Shown: positions 37,439 through 50,103, counted from the stretch's first letter. The stretch: DNA of 64,000 bases from Sporodiniella umbellata (GCA_025677835.1 JAIXMR010000133.1:1-64000); one strand, 5' to 3'. Numbers and translations are program-made. Notes: generated from the sequence alone by a model not told the origin.

Positions 37439-39634
37439 AAAGTTTTTTTTTTTTCGATACAAAGAAAGACATGCTTATTCTTTTAAGTACCAAAACAACT
37501 CTTTCAATCTTTGTTGAAACTTTGAAACTACCTGCTCACATTCCTTTTCAGACAAAAAAAAAAAAAAAAAAACTTCGTGTTTGTCACGATATACACTTGT
37601 TTGTGTAAACCAATTACTAGTATGCTTGCAAAAACAATAAATACATTTATAGATATACATATGAGAACTGCTTTGGAACCTTGTTCAAATATTTCATTTT
37701 GTATTCTAAACAGGTACGTAACGTTCGACTAAGGCCCTTGGCTTGAACCTAACAAAAAAAAAGCATTTTATATCACAAATAAAAACCGTTTGATTTTGTT
37801 GTCCTCAAAAAAGGCTAAATACAACATGATACTAGATCTTCCTTTTTATACTAAAGAGTACCCAAAACTAGAAAACAATCCCAAATCCTTAATTTTATTG
37901 GTTTAGGTCGTCCTCCACTGTGTTTTTGGTTCTCAATTGCATAAATAAGTATATTATCTCAAACTTATTTTCGACACTTAATATTTCTTTTTAAGCTATC
38001 TTTACGATGAAAAAAAAAATGAGCCCTTTAAAAACGTTCTGGGGTTATATATCTTTTCTAGGAAATATATGATAACGTGTGCTTACTCAACTGGTTTCAT
38101 TTTACCTTCAAAACCAAATAAAATGTTCAATGCTTAATTATTTAGGCAAAAAAAGAATTTAGTAATGTTGCATAGTTCTAAAATTTATACTTGCATCTCA
38201 AGGTGTACACGTTGATTTTGAATAGATAATAATGTTATAAGACATAAGCAGTGTATTTGGGTATAGTACATTGTTCGTTTGCGATTTTGATTTATTAGTG
38301 TTATTATAACAGCTTTATAAGCATCCATGTTTTTTTTTTTTTTAACAAAAAGCTCACTAGTAATAATTGGTCTTTATAAAAATGCAAAACTATGCGCAAT
38401 GGTCACTCCTATGTGTTTTATATAAAAATTAAAAAAAAACTGTAGTGGTCGTTGTTTTTTTAAAGAGTTGGTGGGTCAAAGTACAAGACTGCTACCTATC
38501 TTATTTTGATTCTAAGAAACATTTAAGCAAAACACAAGGCACTTCAGTATGGTTATTTTTTTTTTGAAAAAAAAAAAAAGCTTTTATTGTATTATTTTTT
38601 TCTTTAATAAGACAATTTCAAATTTCTATTTGAATAATAATAAACATTAAAAACATCTTATGCACAGACAATATTTTTTTTAGTCTAAGGACACTTTAAA
38701 CATTTTCCCCCACGATAGCTTCTTATAGTGACAGAGGTTCTCTCTTCTTTTTTTACCACTGTCTTGAGCGGAATCTTTTAAAATAGATCATGTATACATA
38801 CATTTGTTTACTACTAACTCTTACTCTTTCAAATGCTTACTATACGTGGTGCTACCCAAAGAAGACAGCTGATTTCGTTTTGGTTTGTACATACGCTGAT
38901 CTTTATGTTTTGGTACTACCTTTTACATAAAAAATTAACTTTTGTAGTAAAACAAAAAAACAAAAAGATGTTGAAATGTAAAATATAAACTCGCATTAGT
39001 TTTCCTTGATTTTTTTTTTTTTAATATTTTTTGCTTTTAAAAATAACGTCAAAAACTGGTAAAAAAAAAATGCAGTGTAAAACAACTGTTTAAATATACG
39101 CTTCTATAAAACCTTGTGTATTACAATAAAACGACTAGGCGTACAAAAGCAATATTCAAACAAAACGGTCTAGCTTAGGAAATAGTTACTTTTGGGAATA
39201 AATAAGAATATTCCAGTAATGATAATAACGAAAATAATAATAACAGCCAAAATAAATATCCGATACAAGTAGTGTTTTCCTTTTAAGAGAAAGCAAAAAA
39301 GAAAAAAAAAAAAAAAAAAGAGGAACAAGGCGAAAAACGAAGTGGAATTAAAACGAGAAACAACAAAACAGAAGACAATAAAACAGAAACAAAATAAAAA
39401 ATAAAGAATATATAAATTCCCCTTAGCATTGCTGAAAGGGACAATATATGAGTCGTTTTTAAATAACTTGAATTTAGGTAAGATTTTAACAAAAAGGAAG
39501 CTACTATGGTTCAATGTAAAATAATTGCTGTTATTTTGTATTTTTACTTTCATCTCTCTTTTTTTTTTTTTTAACTTATTTGTTTGCTGAAAAAATACCC
39601 ACCTTTTTCATAATTTTTGTTTTTCGTGTTAATT
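37439..39634. other. Intergenic region rich in A/T tracts, no gene seen
   Basis: 2.2 kb between two plus-strand genes. Contains numerous A and T runs and an antisense frame (39170-39553) that is mainly Phe/Lys low complexity. The end (about 39550-39634) is the promoter/5' UTR of the next gene. No RNA gene recognised. Confidence 0.55.
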
Positions 39635-40467
39635 ATGTCGAACGTAATTTTTAAAACAATCACCCGAAGAATCCAACCCACAAAAACATTAACAGATCAT
39701 CAAACCATAACAACCACAATCACATCCATTGTCACTACTACAGCTTCATACACACAACAGGCACAACGCCCCTTAAGAGAATGGGAGCGCCAAGTGCGTT
39801 CTAACACGCCTCTTCTGTTAGTGTTTTCTCTAATAGGGTTGGCTGCCATTGTTGGCCTACTTTGTTACCTTTCTTTTAAACTTTGTCGAAGCGGAAAGAA
39901 ACGCGCCTTACCACTAGATACAGAGAAAGGAAAGGACGATATGCCTTACGACCTACCTTGGATTACGGATACCAATCGACACGGTAAAACTCCGGATATG
40001 CCGGAAGTGACTAAACATCTTAAACCCTCTGTTCATAAAGAAGAACCCCTATTGCCTGTCCATACCTCACTAAATCTAGTTCCTCGCTCGGAGATTCTGA
40101 ATGACCCAGCCCGTAGACGAGGTGTAGACGAAGTAGACCTGTGGGAAAGAAAACAAAGCGTAAAACTTCAAGCGCCCCCCAATGCCCTATGGAAATTTCC
40201 TCTTTCACGCGCTTATCCCGATTCGCCTGAATCTGTCAAATTGGGATCCCCTACTCAAAGTATGCATGACGCAATTTCCATGCATCCAACAGAAACAGAG
40301 GTATATATATATATCTGTGTATAAACAAGTACTTATGCATATTTTAGACAACACCTTGTTATGAGAGCATGAACCCTAGTTTATCAAAAAATATTCAATC
40401 AGTACCCAATGGCTTAGAAGGAAAACAAAAACAATGGCTTCAATTCTCTGGAAGTAGATCTTTTTAA
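39635..40467 (+). CDS. Single-span membrane protein with Thr-rich N-terminal domain, uncharacterised
   Basis: 261 residues from exons 39635-40300 and 40348-40467. No named family recognised. The first 57 residues are very Thr/Ser-rich (TITTTITSIVTTTAS), resembling an O-mannosylated extracellular stalk. Residues about 58-83 are a strong hydrophobic helix (LLLVFSLIGLAAIVGLLCYLSF) followed by CRSGKKR. The long tail (about 180 residues) has charged and Pro-rich stretches and no enzyme motif. No classical signal peptide is visible, so it could be a type III protein. The topology recalls fungal wall-stress sensors (Wsc/Mid2 type), which feed Rom2/Rho1, but the cysteine-rich WSC domain is absent and the link is only inference. 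It converges on the VSB1-like gene. Confidence 0.65.
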
Positions 40468-40570
40468 TAAAAATAGAGAAAAAAGAGCAAAGAAAACAAA
40501 CACAAATGCAAAATAGAATTCAAATACATAATAGAATACTTGTATTTTTCGAAAAGTAATCATTTGATAT

Positions 40571-42902
40571 TTAATGTAAAATATATGCATATCGTGTCAT
40601 GGTATCCAATCTTTCAGAGGAGAAATAAAGAGTTAACAAGATGAATTGATTTGCGATTTTGGAATCTTCTTTAAGCATTTGATCAAAAGAATCTTTGGTC
40701 AGTTTCCAATAGACAGAGTCACCTTCTGCCATTAAAGAGCGAGTTCGTGTAGGGCTCGAGACAAACATACCCATCTCGCCTACTACAGTGCCAGGTAAAA
40801 TGGTCTCAACAATCACCGGATCTTTTAATAAGGTCATGGTGCTGTGAAGCGAACCTTGCTCGAGAATCAATAGAAAATCACAGGGATCTCCTTCGCGGTA
40901 TAGGGTCTTTCCTTTTTCAACAGTAGAGCGTTGAAAGTATCGACTGAGTTTGTGAAAGAACTCAAAGGAGACGTCGGGGAATATTTCACCAAATGTTTGA
41001 ACTAAAATAAGTGTAGGCTGGGTCGTGTTGTTATGTACATGGGGTGTGTGAGATTCTGTAGTGAGTGAGTTTATGTTTAAAAAAAAAAAAAAAAAAATTG
41101 AACAAGACGCTTTTTACCTTTAAGAACATGGTGAATAGCGTTATGCAACATTTCATGGCGTGGTGAAGAGCCGAAAATAGGAAAATGATGATCTGTTTGC
41201 TGATTGTAAGGAATGGTAGTGTCAGGACCCACTAAGGAAAAATAAAAAATCCGATTGAGAATGCTATTGGGTATTAGAAAAAAGTAGTACCTTGCTTGGG
41301 TCTCTGTCTAAAGTAAGCTGTCAATAAAATGTTTTCGCACCACTCCAAAGCATCTGAAAGATGTTCAAAGCATTTTAAATCGCCTTCCATGTCTAATTGG
41401 TCAGCCCATACTCCGGCTTTCAACAGGGCCTTTTGTGCATCCTGTCCTACATTACAAAAGATCATGTACACCTGACGTGTTCGCAACAATCGCCGGATGC
41501 GTACAAAGGCTTCCGCCGCACTAAAATCCACACCTTGTACAAGCTGAAGGTCAAGCACGAGGAAACGAATGGGATGTTTATCCCAAGCGTGCTCATCTAG
41601 CATACCACGGATGGAGCGTTCAACTTGATCGATTGTTCCAAAAAAGAGATAGTTTTGAAGCTTGACTACTTGAATCTGTTCAGCCACTTGACTCAAATAG
41701 CGTTCTTGTCGGTATAAACGCCGGATAGAGGAACGCATGTGTTTTCCTGTACAAGCAGCACGGATCGCTTCTGTACTGCGTGCGTTCTGTACCACAAAAA
41801 ACACACAGGCCAGGATGATGCCCACCAAGATACCTTCGACAAAACCCAAGGTGGCCATACAGGCAATAATGACGCCAATCGTTAAATATTCGAGATAGTG
41901 TACGGACCGCCAGGTGTCTACTAAGGCCTCCTTGAGTAAATCGAGGCCCAGATGGAAAATCAAACTGCCGACTACCATCACTGGAATATAACCTACGATC
42001 CAAGGTCCTACCATCCATAGGGCAGCGGTAGCAGCAGCCAACATGAGGCCTGCCACTCGACTGTCACCTCCTGATCGAATGAAGAGCAGAGAGTTGGTAT
42101 AGACGAGATAATCTTTGAAAGAGTTAGGATAACGCAGACTGAGAAAATAACACTTACTTTGTACAGAACCCAAAAGACCCGAGACAGCGTTTGAAATACC
42201 GTGTGCGACGAGTTCTTTGTTGACATCGACATCGTCCTTGTTGGTAGAGACGCCTAAGGCAGGCACATTGATTGGCACGTGCAGTACACCGAAAAAAGTG
42301 AGGGCCAACATGGCAGGAAGTGCGCTTGCTACAGCGCGCCAATGAACAGCAGAGAAATCATACAGAGTATAGAAATGCCAGAAAGGCGTGTTACTTTCTA
42401 CCAGAGGAAAAATCCAACCTTGGTCTCGTAACGTGTGGATATCCAAGCGGAAGACAAGAGCGACCAGATAGAATGCCAAAGGTAGAATCATAAAAAAGCT
42501 GGGGACGACCAGTGGCGAGTTGATTTTTGCTTGAATGATTCTTAAAAGGATAGCGACAGCCAAGGCGGAAAACCAGAGCGAAAACACATGCCGGTCCAAA
42601 AAGAGAGTACGTAACATGGGCAAAGTGTATTCCAAATCATGGTCTAGTCTACCAGAGACTTCGATACCCGTGGCAATCAAGAACCAGCCTACACCACCAA
42701 TCGTGCCTACCAAAATATGACGAGGGAAAAACCCAATCAGAGAGCCGAGTCTTAGCGCACCCAATAAGAAAAACGCAAGGCCGGTCATCATACTACTGAG
42801 TGCAAAAGCGACCATGGTCGAGGCAATCACCACCTTGCTATCTTCTGTGCCTGTCACTGCTATAATCTTTTCAACCCTTTTGGGTATCCAAGCCTTAGTG
42901 AG

Positions 42903-42933
<31 letters not shown>

Positions 42934-43937
42934 GGAAAAATAAAAAAGAAAAATAGTCAATTAATCGTTACATGATATGTAAAAAAGGAACCACTAAACA
43001 AGAGAATAATGAATGAGCCAAGGTGTGTGTGTGTTTTGTTTGCTCTAAATATATATATATATGTATATATTTTTTTACCTTCAATCATCATACTGGATTT
43101 TATAGAGATAGAGACAGATGAGTATCAAAAAAAGAAAAAAAAAACAAACAGTTTCCTTACCTGCCGTTACCACCATCAAACGAACTTCCACCGCAAGAAT
43201 AGACAAGTTGAGATATAATACAGCTAATGTAGGGTGGTTAAAGAAAAGTTGGGATCCAAACAAAGGTACCTGACAAAGAACATGGCGATTCCATCGGGAC
43301 CAAAGGCAGCAAAGATAGGATTGTTCAAGGGAAAAGTAATCATACCATAGGAGATGGCATCCAACAGGTTGAGTAAGAGACCAAGTATGACAGCGGGTAT
43401 ATATTGAAGAGGCTGTGTGACACAATGAAACAGGTCTCTTGGCTCCTGCTGTTGCATGTTCTCATACGTTTCACATCTTTCTACATCTGCCATCCGTGGG
43501 TCCGGTGCGTTTGTACTCGCATAATCTTTGGACTGGATACGTTGGGTGATCAAAGGCTGTCTTTCTTCAGGGTACTGAGGATCGTTGGTCTTTTTCAGCA
43601 GGGAACTGAGGATCGATTCTGCAGGTTGTACAGGAGACAATGGGTTCTTTATAAAACTATCTTCTTGAGGTGAGGAAGGAGCACTCTTTAGGTATTGATC
43701 GCCCAAGGCAAGAGAATGGGCACGAATGGATTCAATCGAGGCTGAATATTTGGCTTCATTGGCTAGAGAAAGACCCTATATTAGACAACATCCCCTTACT
43801 ATTTATTTACCTGGCGATACATGAAAATGCGATGAATAGTAAGATCGAGAAGGGATTACCTCATCATCCATCATCCTGACTGGTATATCCCTTGGTGAAC
43901 TGTTTGTAAGCGAATTGCTTTTGGTTCTATCCATCAT
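40571..43937 (-). CDS. VSB1: VSB1-like vacuolar SulP/SLC26-family transporter with STAS and cyclic-nucleotide-binding-like domains
   Basis: 934 residues from nine exons: 43811-43937, 43270-43762, 43161-43223, 43079-43092, 42972-42993, 42158-42876, 41291-42112, 41118-41231, 40571-41001. Hydrophilic N-terminus (about 160 residues), then the SulP membrane domain beginning LGLLLNLLDAISYGMITFP and continuing through MVAFALSSMMTG and NYLVYTNSLLFIRSGG. A STAS domain follows (VVKLQNYLFFGTIDQVE, FLVLDLQLVQGVDFSAAEAF), and a C-terminal cNMP-like domain (YREGDPCDFLLILEQGSL, PGTVVGEMGMF). This order is that of S. cerevisiae Vsb1/YGR125W, reported in vacuolar arginine uptake. Exons of 14 and 22 nt lie next to each other; each was needed to keep frame and rebuild GSMMIEVVPFLHIMVEK. 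Start at the first of two adjacent ATGs. Confidence 0.9.
42907..42933. repeat. 27-base T homopolymer inside an intron
   Basis: Uninterrupted T run within the fifth intron of the VSB1-like gene (an A run in the transcript). Long A tracts inside introns recur across the window. Confidence 0.9.
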
Positions 43938-44716
43938 TAAAAAAAAAAAAACCCCCCTCCGTTGATGCCAAAGAAGAAAAAGAAGGAAAAAAAAAAAAAA
44001 AATTAACAATCTCCGGCTTTTTGATATGTCGGAAGACTAAAACTGATAGGTCAGCTCATTCAATGATAAAATACATGCTTTTATTTTCTGAAAAAAAAAA
44101 AAAAAAACACGTCTATTTTTTACTTTAAACGCGTTGTTTACAAAAACAGTTGAACTCTTTTATTGCCAGTTGTATGACATCTCTCTTTTGATACAATCCT
44201 AGGCAAGACGTTTTAAATGCCGATGGAGACAAGGCCCAATAAGGAGATTTATTTTGACAAAAAAAAAAAAAAAAAAAAAAGTTCAAACTACGCGTTTAGA
44301 AAAGTCTTGAATGTTGGTTACAAGAAAAATATAAGCCAAAGATGTGATTGCAATTTCAACAAGATTAAGAGTCTTTAAATGATTGTTGGGGAGTTTTCCT
44401 TTCTTTCATTGACCCAACGTAGAGAGACCGAGTTTTCGTTTTCGTTGTACTACTTTTCAATGTACGAAAGCGCCTTGATTTATACATCTTGAAACTTGTA
44501 GGTAGATGAAACAAGAATAAAGGCATTCTAGAAGTTGCCTATTTAGGTGAACAGTGGGAAAATATAGAGTTTTTTTTTTTTTGATAAGCCTGGTCCTATC
44601 TATTGTTTTATCACCACACACGACGCCATTCCCTTTGCGCAACAACGGTGACCGTACCTTGGAATTCTTGAATAGCCGAAAGAAAGAAAATCATCAAGAG
44701 CCACTTTGGCAGCAAC

Positions 44717-44751
<35 letters not shown>

Positions 44752-44923
44752 AAACGGCTGTCTGACACAAAGAAGGGATTCTCTCCTTTCGTACAACATT
44801 GAAGTGTATATAGATTGGAAAGAATGACTTATTTTTGCCTTGAAAAAATCAAAGGCAATCTGTGTTGATACCCTCTCCCGATGATGGTCTCCATGGTAAC
44901 AATCAACCGAATTCTAAATTGGA

Positions 44924-44964
<41 letters not shown>

Positions 44965-44975
44965 AACTCTGAATT
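43938..44975. other. Intergenic region between VSB1-like and ADA3 genes
   Basis: About 1 kb between two minus-strand genes. It contains long A/T tracts: about 18 A near 44090-44107, 20 A near 44261-44280, 33 A at 44718-44750 and about 31 T at 44927-44957. Open frames here are homopolymer translations. The VSB1-like promoter must lie at the left end. Confidence 0.6.
44718..44750. repeat. 33-base A homopolymer
   Basis: Uninterrupted A run between the VSB1-like and ADA3 genes; length approximate because of sequencing slippage at homopolymers. Confidence 0.9.
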
Positions 44976-46773
44976 TTAATCGGTTTCTTCTCTAGAAAAT
45001 GTAGCAGACTCAGACGAATAAATAGATGAAGAAGGCATGATTTGATTTTTGCTTTCAAAGATAGCGCCAAGTGCATCAATCCAGGCCTTTCTTTTTTCCA
45101 TAACATACACTGCATTTTCTGACAGAGTGGAGCGTTGTCCAGTGGGTACTTTGCGTTTTTTCGATTTTTGATTACGCTTTTTCATAAAAAAAAAAAAAAG
45201 AAAAAAGAGGAGGAGGAGGAGGAGGAGGAGGAGGGGGAAAAAGAGGTCAGTGGATTGGATTGAAACCATAGGTGCCTTACAAATCGTTTAATGTAACCCT
45301 GTTCGACTTGACTGTCCAAGGTATCCAATACATGTCGGTATTGTTCGAATTGTAATTGATTATCGACAATTTCCAATAGTTTTTTTTTTCTAAAGTCATT
45401 GGTGTCTACTTGTTCTTTATAATCCCTTCCAAGGGCTCTAAGTTCTGCACAGATCTCGTCATCTTCCCTTGCGTTCCAATCTGCCTAAAGAAAGACAAGG
45501 GATGAATGAATAGACATGAAAGGGTAGATTTACATCGTCTTCTGTCAAAAGTCCAGCATAACGTAACTCTCGTTTGAGTCTTTCCTCAAAGTCCAAGGGA
45601 CTAAAAGACGCGTCTTCTTCATCTTCCCATTCCTCCCATTCCGGCTCTTCTGGCTCACTTTCGTCCGGTTGTTTTGACAGGTGATGTTCAGCCACCAGAC
45701 TGGAAAGTAGACGTTCTGTCAAGGTGCCTGAGGTCAGATCGTCCGATAAGAGATGATCTTCAGTGATGGGTTCTTTCAGATATCTCAATTTGACCGGCTC
45801 AAGTGGCCTCGAAGGCCGTGTGAGCTTGGTTTGTAACAAGGCATCCTCGCGAGACCATTGATCCACATAGTGTTCACCTAAAGGTGGAACCCAGAGTGCT
45901 TTGGAAGTATCCGCACGCTCCATCAGAAACGTACGGTCTTCTTCTGTCAACGTTCGAAAGAAAGGTTCCATCGTGGTCCAAAACGTCGTGATCGGTACTT
46001 GATCTTTGGCTTTCACTCGAATGAAATCGGCTTCGTCCTGCGCCCGCGCATGGATCCCTTGTTTCTTCTTTTTCACATAGTCACTAGGCGGTGATAGACT
46101 TTCATACCCTCGTGCCTCGTGTTGTTTTAACTTCATCTGGGGTGGCTCACTATGTCGTGCACCTTGTTTTTTTTTTTTCTTATCAGCTTCCTTTTTTTTT
46201 TTTTTTTTTTTTTTTCTATAGCTTACCTTCCTCAAGTTCTTCTTTTCTTCGTCTTCTTCGTATCGTTTCTAGTGCACTAGCATCAAAAAGATCAGTCAAG
46301 CGAAAAAGAAAAAAAAAAAAAAAAAGAGAGAAAGAAACCACTTTACGCCTGTCTACTTTGTTGTTCATTTTTTGGTGGAAAAGAAACGGTGTCTGTAAAG
46401 TCATCTACAATCGACATTAGAAAACAACAATCTCCCTCTCTCTCTCTCTCTCTCATTAGTTATGTCTGTACCAGGTTCTTGTTTAATACGTGTTTTATCT
46501 AATCCTCTTTTAATATCCATACATAGACCTAGAGCGTTATTTACCTTCTTCATAAAGCTTGAGGTTGCCATGTAAGTTATGTAAACCTTTTTTGAGATCG
46601 AGGGCTCTTGTTTCTGATAAAGGTAACAAAATCTCAAGATCGGCTTTGATAGTTTGCAATTCTTGTGCATCGGGAATAACAAGTGGTTGTTGTTGAGCTA
46701 TTTTGATTAAAGACGATGTTTTGCTGGAAACAGGTTTCGGTAATTTATATTGACGCGTGAAATCTGTATTCAT
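44976..46773 (-). CDS. NGG1: SAGA histone acetyltransferase adaptor Ada3/Ngg1
   Basis: 467 residues from seven exons: 46545-46773, 46472-46504, 46347-46404, 46227-46276, 45534-46162, 45281-45484, 44976-45176. The C-terminal third is the Ada3 domain: DFEERLKRELRYAGLL, then DWNAREDDEICAELRALGRDYKEQV, a helix ending DSQVEQGYIKR, and the terminal STLSENAVYVMEKRKAWIDALG block. Ada3 joins Gcn5 and Ada2 in SAGA/ADA and is required for nucleosomal histone H3 acetylation. The N-terminal region has a short helical domain with LIKIAQQQ and the SRQAALETIRRRRRK basic stretch. The small exons 2-4 were chosen by frame, so their ends are less certain than the conserved C-terminus. Shorter than yeast Ngg1 (702), mostly in the N-terminal half. 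Confidence 0.93.
45206..45236. repeat. (GAG)n purine tract in an ADA3 intron
   Basis: Eight or nine GAG/GGA units on the + strand, i.e. a pyrimidine tract in the ADA3 pre-mRNA just upstream of the last exon's acceptor, where it probably serves as the polypyrimidine tract. Confidence 0.8.
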
Positions 46774-48019
46774 TATATAGGATAGAGAATATGTATATAT
46801 ACAATTATGTATAGAAAGGGTATTTTTTAAAAAAAAAAAAAAAAAAAAAAATCTATCTAGAATAAACACAGTAATAAAGGGATAGGGCAAGTGGTTCTTT
46901 TACGAAAAAAAAAAAAAAAAAAAAAAAGACACCGTGTGACTCTTTAGAAACGATGTCAATAGAAGAAAGTAAAATAGAAGGATGGAAAAGCCGTGTTGCC
47001 TAATTTTCTTTTGAGCCTCAATGCATTCAAAAGAAAATAAAGCAAAACCAATAGAAAAAAAAAAAAAAAAAAAAAAAAGAAAGCTAGGGCAAATATGTGG
47101 CCCCGATGACAAGTCACGTGCACTTGTCCAATGATCTCCATAGTGATTGTTCTTTACTGAGTAGGACCCATTGGATAAAAAGGCTTGGGCCCAAGACAAG
47201 TTTTCTTTTTTTTTTTTTTTGTGAGAGCCTTTGGTCAGTCAAGTTTTTTTTTTTCAAAAACTGGGTTTAGTTAAACTTAGACCACTTCTAGACACGGTGT
47301 ATTTTATGATGTAAAATACTTTTTTAAAAGTGAGCCACACTTTTTTTTTTTTCGTCCTTTTTCTTTCACTTTCTGTCCACCGTCCAATAGAGTTGGGAGA
47401 GATTCATCCATCCAACGCAAGTAAACGTACTTGATCTAAAAGTGTATGGGTTGAATGACACGTTGTTATTATTATTAAGAAAAACGTTCCGAACCGCATG
47501 GCCAAAAAGGGTGGATGACCGTTCAAAGTATCGATAGAACATCCAATTGAAAAAGGGCTTTCAAAAACAACAACAACAAAGCTGATGCATTTGATAAATT
47601 GAATGATAAAACAAGCCGACTGACGCCGATTCAGTCTACCGGACGTTCCCCAAGAGACATGGAAGGAGTCAAAGCCGGCTAAAGTCGTTTTTGATGACGG
47701 ATTGTTTCCAATGTCTGGCTTTTAAACCCGCAGCCATTTTAAAGGAGTTTAAGAAATTTAATGAACCCACTGCTTATATCTAGGTGTGTCTGCTAATAAA
47801 AGAGTTTTGTGCAATGCATTTCCAGAAATGGTGTGTGTAGAAAGAGAGAAAGAGAGAGAAAAGGAGGGGGGGGGGAACTTAAATTGGGGAGGTGAATGAC
47901 GATGGCTGGGTGGTATGATACTTTTGTGTACTACATTATCTTTGAGCTCGTGTTTGCTTTTATTTTTAATATTTTATTTTATTTTTTGTACTGTTTCTTT
48001 CTTTTCTGTCTATTACAAA

Positions 48020-48051
<32 letters not shown>

Positions 48052-48175
48052 AAACCAAAGCAAAGAAAAAATTTCGAAAATCTAGTATTTTTTTTTCTAG
48101 CTTTAGCGCTCCCTTTTTTTTTTTTTTTTTTCCCTTCTTGAAATTGATTTTTTTTTTTTTTTTTTTTTTTTTGGG
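46774..48175. promoter_or_regulatory. Divergent promoter region between ADA3 and PKA catalytic subunit
   Basis: 1.4 kb between divergent start codons. It contains five A/T runs of 15-25 bases near 46830-46926 and 47055-47079, a relatively GC-rich stretch around 47600-47720 that stands out from the flanks, a purine tract ending in 10 G at 47866-47875, and T-runs directly upstream of the kinase ATG. No defined operator could be assigned. Confidence 0.5.
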
Positions 48176-49649
48176 ATGGAAAGATTCAAAGAAATATCCA
48201 GCTTTAAAACAGCAAACTATCTTGATGAGAGTCGAAACCAACTTAAGCGATCGATGGACACCTCGTTTCCACCCAACCACCCACTCGCTGGGGCTATGCC
48301 TTCACCCTTTCAAAAACAGCAACAGGCACGTCTACACTTTTATCACACAAGACCACCCATCTTTACTAAAAAGCCTGGTTTTGGATTAAAAGACTTTGAG
48401 TTGCAAGACACTTTAGGTAAACAAAAGAATCTTTATGTATTCTTCTTCTCCTCCCCCCCCCTTTTTTTTTTTTTTGGCTTTCAAATAAATAGGGGGAAAG
48501 TTTTTCAGAGAATTGATTCTTTTGTTTTTAGGCACCGGTACTTTTGGTCGAGTCTTTTTGACTAAACTCAAGCCTTCAAATAAATACTATGCAATGAAAG
48601 TACTCAAGAAATCAGAAGTGGTCCGATTAAAACAAGTAGAACATCTGTTATCGGAAAAAGAAATCTTGGCTTCGATTCGGTTCCCTTTTGTAGTGGATTT
48701 GTAAACTTTGGCCCCAAAAAAGAGCAAAAGCGTTTTATTAAAACCTTTCCTATTAGGTTTTGTACGTTTCAAGACGATACGAATCTTTACATGTTATTGG
48801 AATATGTAGTAGGCGGTGAATTGTTTACACATCTAAGAAGGGCAGGCCGATTTACCAATGATATGACGAGATTTTATGCATCCGAAATCGTCTTGGCTAT
48901 TGAATACCTGCACTCAAAAGATATCATCTACCGTGATCTGAAGCCTGAAAATCTCTTGATTGATCATCAAGGCCATATCAAAATCACTGATTTCGGTTTC
49001 GCTAAAAAAGTCGAGGATCGCACCTGGACCTTGTGCGGTACACCAGAATATCTGGCGCCGGAAATCATTCAAAGCAAAGGTCACGGTAAAGCGGTCGACT
49101 GGTGGGCCTTGGGTATCTTGATCTTTGAAATGTTGGCTGGGTAATACAGCAAACGACATGACAATCACTGATCTCTGTCTTCTTTTAGCTATCCTCCCTT
49201 CTTTGATGACAACTCTTATGGTATCTACGAAAAAATTTTGATGGGAAAAGTTCAATTCTCTTCTCATTTCGACATCTTGGCCAAAGACCTCTTGAAACGA
49301 CTTCTTGTCAGTGATCGATCCAAACGATTAGGCAATCTCAAGGTAAATCGCAGGCGCTCAAAACAAGGCACACTCACTTTCTCTTTTCTAGGGTGGCTCT
49401 GAAGACGTCAAAAGACATAAATGGTTTAGGGGTGTGGACTGGATAGGACTGTTGGAGAAAAACGTGCGGGTAAATATATCCTTCACCCTATTGACCATCG
49501 TTGCTAACCCATAGCCTTAGGCACCTATCATTCCTCCCTATTCACATCCTGGTGACACAAGCAATTTCGAAAAATACCCAGACACCTTTGATGGTCTTTC
49601 TATGACGGGTGATGATCCTTACAAAGACCTTTTTAGTAGCTTTTCTTAA
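48176..49649 (+). CDS. cAMP-dependent protein kinase (PKA) catalytic subunit
   Basis: 384 residues from six exons: 48176-48416, 48532-48700, 48757-49140, 49189-49342, 49392-49469, 49521-49649. The kinase core is complete: glycine loop G81-TGTFGRV-88, K103 in YAMKVLKK, catalytic loop R196-D197-LKPEN, D215-FG, activation loop [10 protein letters not shown] with T228 at the PDK1 site, and [13 protein letters not shown]. The C-tail has [12 protein letters not shown] and ends with a FSSF-type hydrophobic motif, so it belongs to the AGC family and fits PKA better than PKC or S6K. The about 70-residue N-terminal extension is Pro/Gln-rich, as in fungal Tpk proteins. In fungi PKA-C is held inactive by the cAMP-binding Bcy1-type subunit. 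Which paralogue this is cannot be said. Confidence 0.96.
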
Positions 49650-49721
49650 TCCATCCTCACTTTTTTTTTTTTTTTTTTTTTTTTTTTCTCTTTCAATGTA
49701 CATGATATATCAAAAAAAAGG

Positions 49722-49752
<31 letters not shown>

Positions 49753-50103
49753 TACACACAAACACACACACACACACTTTCTCATTTTCTTATATTTCTA
49801 TTCCCCCCCCTTTTTTTTTTCTTTTATATTTGTTTTACTCCTTTTCACTCTCTTTCTCCTATTTTTATTTCTATTTTCGCTTCTTGCTCCAATAAATTCC
49901 ATATTCTATCCATCATAGATACTTGCTGTCAACCACTTTCATAAGGAGTCAAAATAATCCAGGGTTCTTTTTTTTTATTTTGGGAGGCAAAATAAACAAT
50001 AACCGAAAAAAAAGAAATCATTGGTCTGTGGGTGGGTGTGTTAATTTTTCGATTTTCAATTGATTTTCTTTCTTTTTTTTTTTTCTTTTTTTTGTGTGGG
50101 TTG
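49650..50103. other. Intergenic region between PKA-C and Iec1-like genes
   Basis: 454 bp between two plus-strand genes. Contains T-runs, an A-run of about 27 bases near 49722-49748 and a (CA)n tract at about 49755-49777. Open frames are low-complexity. The 3' UTR of the kinase and the promoter of the zinc-finger gene must both fit here. Confidence 0.6.

Noticed and set aside
44554..44802. Open frames around the long A run at 44718-44750
   Set aside because: Mostly poly-Lys or poly-Phe translation of the homopolymer in both strands.
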